A DNA stretch of 64,000 nucleotides from Agrobacterium vitis (lineage in GTDB: Bacteria; Pseudomonadota; Alphaproteobacteria; Rhizobiales; Rhizobiaceae), in contig NZ_CP118259.1 of the NCBI RefSeq assembly GCF_013337045.2, positions 2,542,001-2,606,000 of the forward strand, read 5' to 3'. Positions within the stretch are counted from its first letter, which is position 1. The number at the start of each line of letters is the position of its first letter. The notes beneath the pieces were generated by a model that worked only from the letters and a program-made list of their open reading frames with translations, was not told where the DNA came from and did not search any database. Shown here in pieces: positions 59,344 to 64,000 of this stretch. The position numbers and the translations under genes are program-made.

Positions 59344-59523
59344 GACCCCACCTCTTTCCGTCCACAGGCCAAACGGCATTAGGACATCGATAAAAGACTA
59401 GGTAGACCGATTGACCACTTTATCAATGCGGCAACACGTCATGCGACAGTTTGACATTCATCAGTTTAAACACAAGCCGGAATGTCCGCTCTCAACCCAC
59501 CGGCCGAGAGAGGACGACAACCG

Positions 59524-60939
59524 CTATAAGAAGTTATATTGAATAATACTCGAACTCAGATATTCATCAATAAAATCAATGTAGACGATATTTGGCTTAC
59601 TCCAGCCAAGGCTAACGATTTGTTTTGAAAGAACGGCAGGCAGATGGCCATTAGCCTCAGCAGCCAGGGATTTAACTGAGACCAATCCACCAGAGGTCAG
59701 CGTCCAAGACAACAAAAACAGAAAATTCTGCCCGAGTCCCCCATGAGCACTCCATTTGGCAAGCTGATCCTGTTGCATAGTTTGGTAGTCACTGGTGTTG
59801 GCGTAATTATCATAGACCGTCAGATTGGCACCACTGACAGCCGAATTGCCGTCTTCGTAACGGAAACGACCGGTGGCCGGATCGATAAAATCGCCATAGT
59901 CAAAAACGGCAATGATTTTGCCACGGACCGCCGCAAGGGTTATATTGACAATATTAATTGTCGCCGCACCATTGCTATATAAAATATCCTGATAGGAATT
60001 CAGCAAATCGTTGATACGTTTGCGGGTATCGGCCGGATTATGACCATCATAATCGCGAATATGCGAAAACTTCAAAATAGCAAATTCCGTCGGATGGGCA
60101 TTTAGAAAGCTCTTAGCTTCATCCAAAACAGATTTCAGTGACTGACCATTGCAGCCCAACGCACCGGACCTGTGATAGGTTACAAGCTCACTGTGATCAT
60201 AATCGACACGGATATCAAAATAGCGCGAACCGCTGGCAAGCTGCCCACCGACAGAAAGTTCCTGAGTCTTGGTCGGGCCTTCCGCACCGACAAACGGATT
60301 GCAATGCGACAACTGGGACATGCCCGCGTCATGGCTTCCCGGCATCACGATCTGTTTCAAGGGGGTGTCCGCAGCAACATACGCCAGCCAATCCTGTGTA
60401 GGGATCAGAACGCCGGGCGTAACATCGACACCGCTGACGGAATTGCCACCGCGCAGGAACGTGAATGGAGAATGGATATCGGCAATGCCACTTCCCGAAA
60501 CATTTACCTGATTATTACCGATAGAGGCCGCTGTTTTACCGCCAAACCACCAGTTGTTCGATGCGCCGCTATGTCCCTGGGCAAGAGCAATGTCGTTAAA
60601 GACAAAGCTCTGCTGACGATCCCCAAGCGATCCACTGGTGAGCGTCAGTGTCAACTGGCCCAAAAATGCAAAATTCAGATCGCCTGCCGCATGACCGAAC
60701 GTCGTTGAGTTGGCTGGAATACGAGAATTAAACCACTTGGCAACGGTTTCCGACCCTTTGCGGCCAACATTGAACGTGAATTTACCATCAGCGCCACACG
60801 TCACCAGTAAACCGTTCTGAATATGCTTATCCGGATCCTGGCCATCCGTTATCGAAAACTCATTAATCAGATAGGAACCGCTGATAAGCCGATAGCCTCC
60901 GGCAAGCGAAAAGAAGACGTCGTTGTCATGATATTGCAT
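59524..60939 (-). CDS. PI-PLC X-domain protein with beta-sandwich N-terminal part
   Basis: The 471-aa protein joins a beta-rich N-terminal half (1-170) to a phosphatidylinositol-specific phospholipase C-like X domain. The latter has VMPGSHDAGMSQL (His203), RYFDIRVDYD and LVTYHRSG (His256), the two catalytic-type histidines, then LKFSHIRDYDG and VFDYGDFIDP. No signal peptide is seen. The gene is AT-richer than its neighbours and has no clear operon partner, so lateral transfer is likely. Substrate unknown. Confidence 0.8.
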   Translation of the reverse strand: MQYHDNDVFFSLAGGYRLISGSYLINEFSITDGQDPDKHIQNGLLVTCGADGKFTFNVGRKGSETVAKWFNSRIPANSTTFGHAAGDLNFAFLGQLTLTLTSGSLGDRQQSFVFNDIALAQGHSGASNNWWFGGKTAASIGNNQVNVSGSGIADIHSPFTFLRGGNSVSGVDVTPGVLIPTQDWLAYVAADTPLKQIVMPGSHDAGMSQLSHCNPFVGAEGPTKTQELSVGGQLASGSRYFDIRVDYDHSELVTYHRSGALGCNGQSLKSVLDEAKSFLNAHPTEFAILKFSHIRDYDGHNPADTRKRINDLLNSYQDILYSNGAATINIVNITLAAVRGKIIAVFDYGDFIDPATGRFRYEDGNSAVSGANLTVYDNYANTSDYQTMQQDQLAKWSAHGGLGQNFLFLLSWTLTSGGLVSVKSLAAEANGHLPAVLSKQIVSLGWSKPNIVYIDFIDEYLSSSIIQYNFL

Positions 60940-61057
60940 GATAGATCCTTAAGATTGAAAATAAGAAACACTCAAAAACCTCTGATAGTCATCGGAATCT
61001 AAAATCTATATTGATTTAAAAGACAACATAAATGTAATCTTAAATTGTAAAAAATGC

Positions 61058-61088
61058 AAAAACCGGCGAGGATGCCCCTCGCCGGTTT
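61058..61088 (-). terminator. Intrinsic terminator of serA
   Basis: AAACCGGCGAGG (61060-61071) pairs fully with CCTCGCCGGTTT (61077-61088) around a 5-nt loop. On the minus strand the stem is followed by T-rich sequence. It starts 23 bases after the serA stop. Confidence 0.92.
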
Positions 61089-61110
61089 CACTTTTGGAAT
61101 GTGAAGAAGC

Positions 61111-62706
61111 TTATTCGACTGCAAACGTCAGAAGCCGAGCCTGCTTGATTGCCGCATTGGCCGTCAGCTGATCGAGAACAGCCTGTTCGACCGGGCCATC
61201 GACATACAGCAGCGCAATCGCGTCGCCGGATTCTTTTTCGCGGCCCAGCTGGAAGTTGGCGATATTAACGCCAGCATTGCCGAGCGTGGTGCCCATGAAG
61301 CCAATCATGCCGGGAACGTCGGTGTTCGAAATGTAGATCATGTGCGGACCAACATCGGCGTCGAGGTTGATGCCTTTGATCTGGATGAAGCGTGGCTTGC
61401 CATCCGAGAACACTGTTCCTGCAATCGAGCGGGTCTGGCGCTCAGTCGTCACCGTCAGCTTGATATAGCCATCGTAAACGCCGGTCTTGTCGCGTTTGAC
61501 TTCAGACAGGACAATGCCCTTTTCCTTGATCATGATCGGTGCGGACACCATGTTGACATCCGAAACCTGCGCCCGGATCAGCCCGGCCAGCAGCGCAGAC
61601 GTCAGCGCCTTGGTGTTCATGGTGGCCGTCTGGCCATCATAGAGGATTTCGATTTCCTTGATGGCACCATCGGTGACCTGGCCGACGAAAGCGCCGAGAA
61701 CATCAGCCAACCGAATGAACGGCTTCAAAAGCGGAGCTTCTTCGGCAGTAATCGAAGGCATGTTGATGGCGTTGGAAACGGCGCCGTTGACCAGATAGTC
61801 CGACATCTGCTCGGCCACCTGAAGGGCAACATTTTCCTGCGCTTCCGTGGTGGATGCGCCCAGATGCGGGGTGCAGACGACGTTTGGCAGGCCAAACAGT
61901 GGGCTTTCCTTGGCAGGCTCGACTTCGAACACGTCGAAACCGGCACCGGCAACATGGCCAGACTTGATGGCTTCGGCCAAAGCGGCCTCATCCACCAGAC
62001 CACCACGGGCGCAGTTGATGATGCGAACGCCGGGCTTGGTCTTGGCAAGATTTTCCTTGCCGAGAATGCCGCGAGTCTTATCGGTCATTGGCACGTGCAG
62101 GGTGATGAAGTCGGCCTGGGCCAGCAGCTCGTCCAGCTCAACCTTTTTCACGCCCATTTCCTGGGCGCGTTCTGCCGACAGGAAGGGGTCGTAAGCGATG
62201 ACATGCATGCCTAGGCCGATGGCCTTCTTGCAGACGATACCGCCAATGTTGCCAGCGCCGATCACACCCAGCACCTTGCCGGTGATTTCAACACCCATGA
62301 ACTTCGACTTTTCCCACTTGCCAGCCTGCGTGGAGGCATCAGCAGCAGGCAGCTGGCGGGCAACGGCGAACATCAGCGCAATGGCGTGTTCAGCCGTGGT
62401 GATGGAATTGCCGAAAGGCGTGTTCATCACAATGATACCACGGCGCGAGGCAGCCGGAATATCAACGTTATCGACGCCGATACCGGCGCGGCCGATAACC
62501 TTGAGATTAGTGGCAGCAGCAATCAGCTTTTCCGTGGCCTTGGTGGCCGAACGGATGGCCAGACCATCGTAATTGCCGATGATTTCGGCCAATTTGTCTT
62601 TATCCTTGCCGAGCTGCGGCTGGAAATCCACTTCAACGCCGCGATCGCGGAAAATCTGGACGGCGGTTTCTGACAATTCATCAGAGACGAGAACGCGAGG
62701 TGCCAT
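61111..62706 (-). CDS. serA: D-3-phosphoglycerate dehydrogenase
   Basis: This 531-aa cytosolic enzyme performs the first step of serine synthesis from 3-phosphoglycerate. It has the NAD-binding GAGNIGG (150-156), catalytic Arg234 (NCARGG), Glu263 and His281 (TPHLGAST), the intervening domain of long-type enzymes and a C-terminal ACT domain (GMIGFMGTTLGNAGVNI). It lies downstream of serC after 80 bases, in one probable operon with a shared terminator. Confidence 0.97.
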   Translation of the reverse strand: MAPRVLVSDELSETAVQIFRDRGVEVDFQPQLGKDKDKLAEIIGNYDGLAIRSATKATEKLIAAATNLKVIGRAGIGVDNVDIPAASRRGIIVMNTPFGNSITTAEHAIALMFAVARQLPAADASTQAGKWEKSKFMGVEITGKVLGVIGAGNIGGIVCKKAIGLGMHVIAYDPFLSAERAQEMGVKKVELDELLAQADFITLHVPMTDKTRGILGKENLAKTKPGVRIINCARGGLVDEAALAEAIKSGHVAGAGFDVFEVEPAKESPLFGLPNVVCTPHLGASTTEAQENVALQVAEQMSDYLVNGAVSNAINMPSITAEEAPLLKPFIRLADVLGAFVGQVTDGAIKEIEILYDGQTATMNTKALTSALLAGLIRAQVSDVNMVSAPIMIKEKGIVLSEVKRDKTGVYDGYIKLTVTTERQTRSIAGTVFSDGKPRFIQIKGINLDADVGPHMIYISNTDVPGMIGFMGTTLGNAGVNIANFQLGREKESGDAIALLYVDGPVEQAVLDQLTANAAIKQARLLTFAVE

Positions 62707-62786
62707 GACGAGGCCTCCTAAAAGAGTTCGTTTTTAACGAGCATGAATGGGAAGTAGGCCTCGCATCATTGCGAGGCCGATAAGAC

Positions 62787-63965
62787 TTAAGCAGCAGCCT
62801 TGGCAAGGGTTGCCTTCTGGGTCTGGTAAGCCCAGGTCAACCACGGCATCAAAGCCTGCATGTCGGCGGTCTCAATGGTTGCACCGGCCCAGATGCGAAG
62901 GCCAGCAGGCGCATCGCGGTAAGCACCGATGTCATAGGCGACGCCCTGCTTTTCCAAAAGCGTTGCAATGCCCTTGGCAAACGCGGCCTGCTCTTCAGCG
63001 GGCAGCGCCAAAACCTCAGGATCAGCAATGGTCAGGCATACCGAAGTGTTGGAGCGGGTCTCGTCAACCTGCGCAAGGTTGGCGATCCAGTCATTCGCAG
63101 CCACGAAATCGAAGATCACCTTGGCATTCGCATCAGCACGGGCAATCAGCGCGTCCAGACCACCGATCGACTTCGCCCAGTTCAGCGCATCCAGATAATC
63201 TTCAACGCAGAGCATCGATGGGGTGTTGATGGTTTCGCCCTTGAAGATGCCTTCAATCAGCTTGCCGCCAGAGGTCAGGCGGAAAATCTTTGGCAGTGGC
63301 CAAGCCGGTGCGTAAGTCTGAAGACGCTCAACAGCGCGGGGGCTGAGGATCAACATGCCGTGACCGCCCTCGCCGCCCAGAACCTTCTGCCAGGAGAAGG
63401 TGACAACGTCGAGCTTGGAGAAATCCATGGCTTGAGCAAACGCAGCAGAGGTCGCATCGCAGATGGTCAGGCCCTTGCGGTCAGCCGGGATGAAATCAGC
63501 ATTGGGAACGCGAACGCCAGAGGTGGTGCCGTTCCATGTGAAGACCACATCGCGGTCGAAATCGACATCTGCGAGGTTTGGCAACAGGCCGTAATCGGCA
63601 TTGAACTTGCGAACGTCAGCAAGCTTGAGCTGCTTGACCACATCGGTCACCCAGCCAGCGCCAAAGCTTTCCCAGGACAGCATGTCCACGCCGCGCTCAC
63701 CCAGCAAGGACCAGAGCGCCATTTCAACAGCGCCGGTGTCGGATGCGGGAACGATACCAATGCGGTAATCGGAGGGAACATTGAGAATTTCACGGGTAAG
63801 GTCAATGGCCAGCTTCAGCTTGTCTTTGCCAACCTTGGCGCGGTGCGAACGACCGAGCGGGGCATCGCTGAGTGCATCGAGTGCCCAACCGGGGCGCTTC
63901 GAGCATGGGCCAGACGAAAAATTAGCATTTTCCGTACGTACGGCGGGTGCAGTAATATCAACCAT
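62787..63965 (-). CDS. serC: Phosphoserine aminotransferase
   Basis: The 392-aa PLP enzyme performs the second step of serine synthesis. Visible are [13 protein letters not shown] at the start, [17 protein letters not shown], and the PLP-lysine motif [12 protein letters not shown]. The sequence is of the alphaproteobacterial SerC type. ATG 63965 has GGAAGG upstream. It is the promoter-proximal gene of serC-serA. Confidence 0.96.
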   Translation of the reverse strand: MVDITAPAVRTENANFSSGPCSKRPGWALDALSDAPLGRSHRAKVGKDKLKLAIDLTREILNVPSDYRIGIVPASDTGAVEMALWSLLGERGVDMLSWESFGAGWVTDVVKQLKLADVRKFNADYGLLPNLADVDFDRDVVFTWNGTTSGVRVPNADFIPADRKGLTICDATSAAFAQAMDFSKLDVVTFSWQKVLGGEGGHGMLILSPRAVERLQTYAPAWPLPKIFRLTSGGKLIEGIFKGETINTPSMLCVEDYLDALNWAKSIGGLDALIARADANAKVIFDFVAANDWIANLAQVDETRSNTSVCLTIADPEVLALPAEEQAAFAKGIATLLEKQGVAYDIGAYRDAPAGLRIWAGATIETADMQALMPWLTWAYQTQKATLAKAAA

Positions 63966-64000
63966 AGCAAACTACCCTTCCAGGTATATGGCCTCTCGTT

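Noticed and set aside
59410..59440. TTGAC...ATCAA resembling an FNR/FixK box upstream of cydA
   Set aside because: The half-sites are 2 bases too far apart (TTGA-N8-TCAA instead of N6), so I do not call it.

Overview
The window is a piece of an alphaproteobacterial chromosome, most likely Rhizobiaceae in the Agrobacterium/Allorhizobium/Rhizobium group. I base this on the close match of MnmA, SerA and SerC to that family as I know it, an apparent BcsN-family protein, rhizobial intergenic palindromes of the RIME type, and high-GC codon use. The genus is an inference.

Region 1 (1-2288): the 5' part of a chemoreceptor gene that runs off the left edge, mnmA with a clear intrinsic terminator, and an elongator tRNA-Met with its own sigma70-type promoter.

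Region 2 (2289-42296): a complete Mu-like transposable prophage of 40,008 bp, inserted 56 bp downstream of the tRNA. Its ends can be read to the base: both begin TGT (inward), both carry ACCTTCTGGACA at the same distance from the tip, and the insertion is flanked by a perfect 5-bp target duplication, CCGAC. The phage lies reversed in this window. From right to left it has a left end with transposase-binding sites, an XRE gene, a divergent repressor/Ner switch, MuA- and MuB-like transposition genes, Gam, GemA and Mor, lysis genes, terminase, portal, head genes, a foreign cargo block, capsid, sheath, tube, chaperone with frameshift, tape measure, baseplate, fibres, and finally a com-led DNA-modification locus where Mu has com-mom. 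Most neighbouring genes overlap by 1-11 bases and point the same way, so the late genes form long coupled transcription units.

The accessory parts of the phage deserve most attention. (a) At the com-mom position, Com is followed by a 65-aa protein, a double ParB-like/methyltransferase fusion and a CmoA-like SAM enzyme; no Mom acetyltransferase-like gene is visible. (b) An AT-richer 3.6-kb cargo block splits the head genes. It encodes a HigB-like toxin, an XRE-ImmA metallopeptidase fusion, a protein resembling alpha-glutamyl/putrescinyl-thymine pyrophosphorylases, and a thymidylate-synthase homologue that has Asp where dUMP-specific enzymes have Asn. (c) A membrane/coiled-coil gene interrupts the baseplate genes. 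(d) Four copies of the same 8-bp-arm hairpin sit at operon joints. (e) Two candidate programmed -1 frameshifts are visible, one in the tail chaperone (G GGA AAG) and one joining portal to the minor head protein (A AAA AAC).

Region 3 (42297-54308): iron acquisition. Two FhuA-type TonB-dependent receptors flank a FhuC/FhuD/FhuB-type ferric hydroxamate importer and a divergent AraC-family regulator. Also here are a repeat-rich non-coding stretch, a frameshifted GFA-family pseudogene, a 106-aa protein of unknown role, and a probable BcsN-family protein.

Region 4 (54309-64000): a lipoprotein transglycosylase, a Tim44-domain membrane protein, a CioAB-type cytochrome bd oxidase operon with a 44-aa DUF2474-like subunit, an atypical PI-PLC-domain protein, and the serine biosynthesis pair serC-serA followed by a strong terminator.
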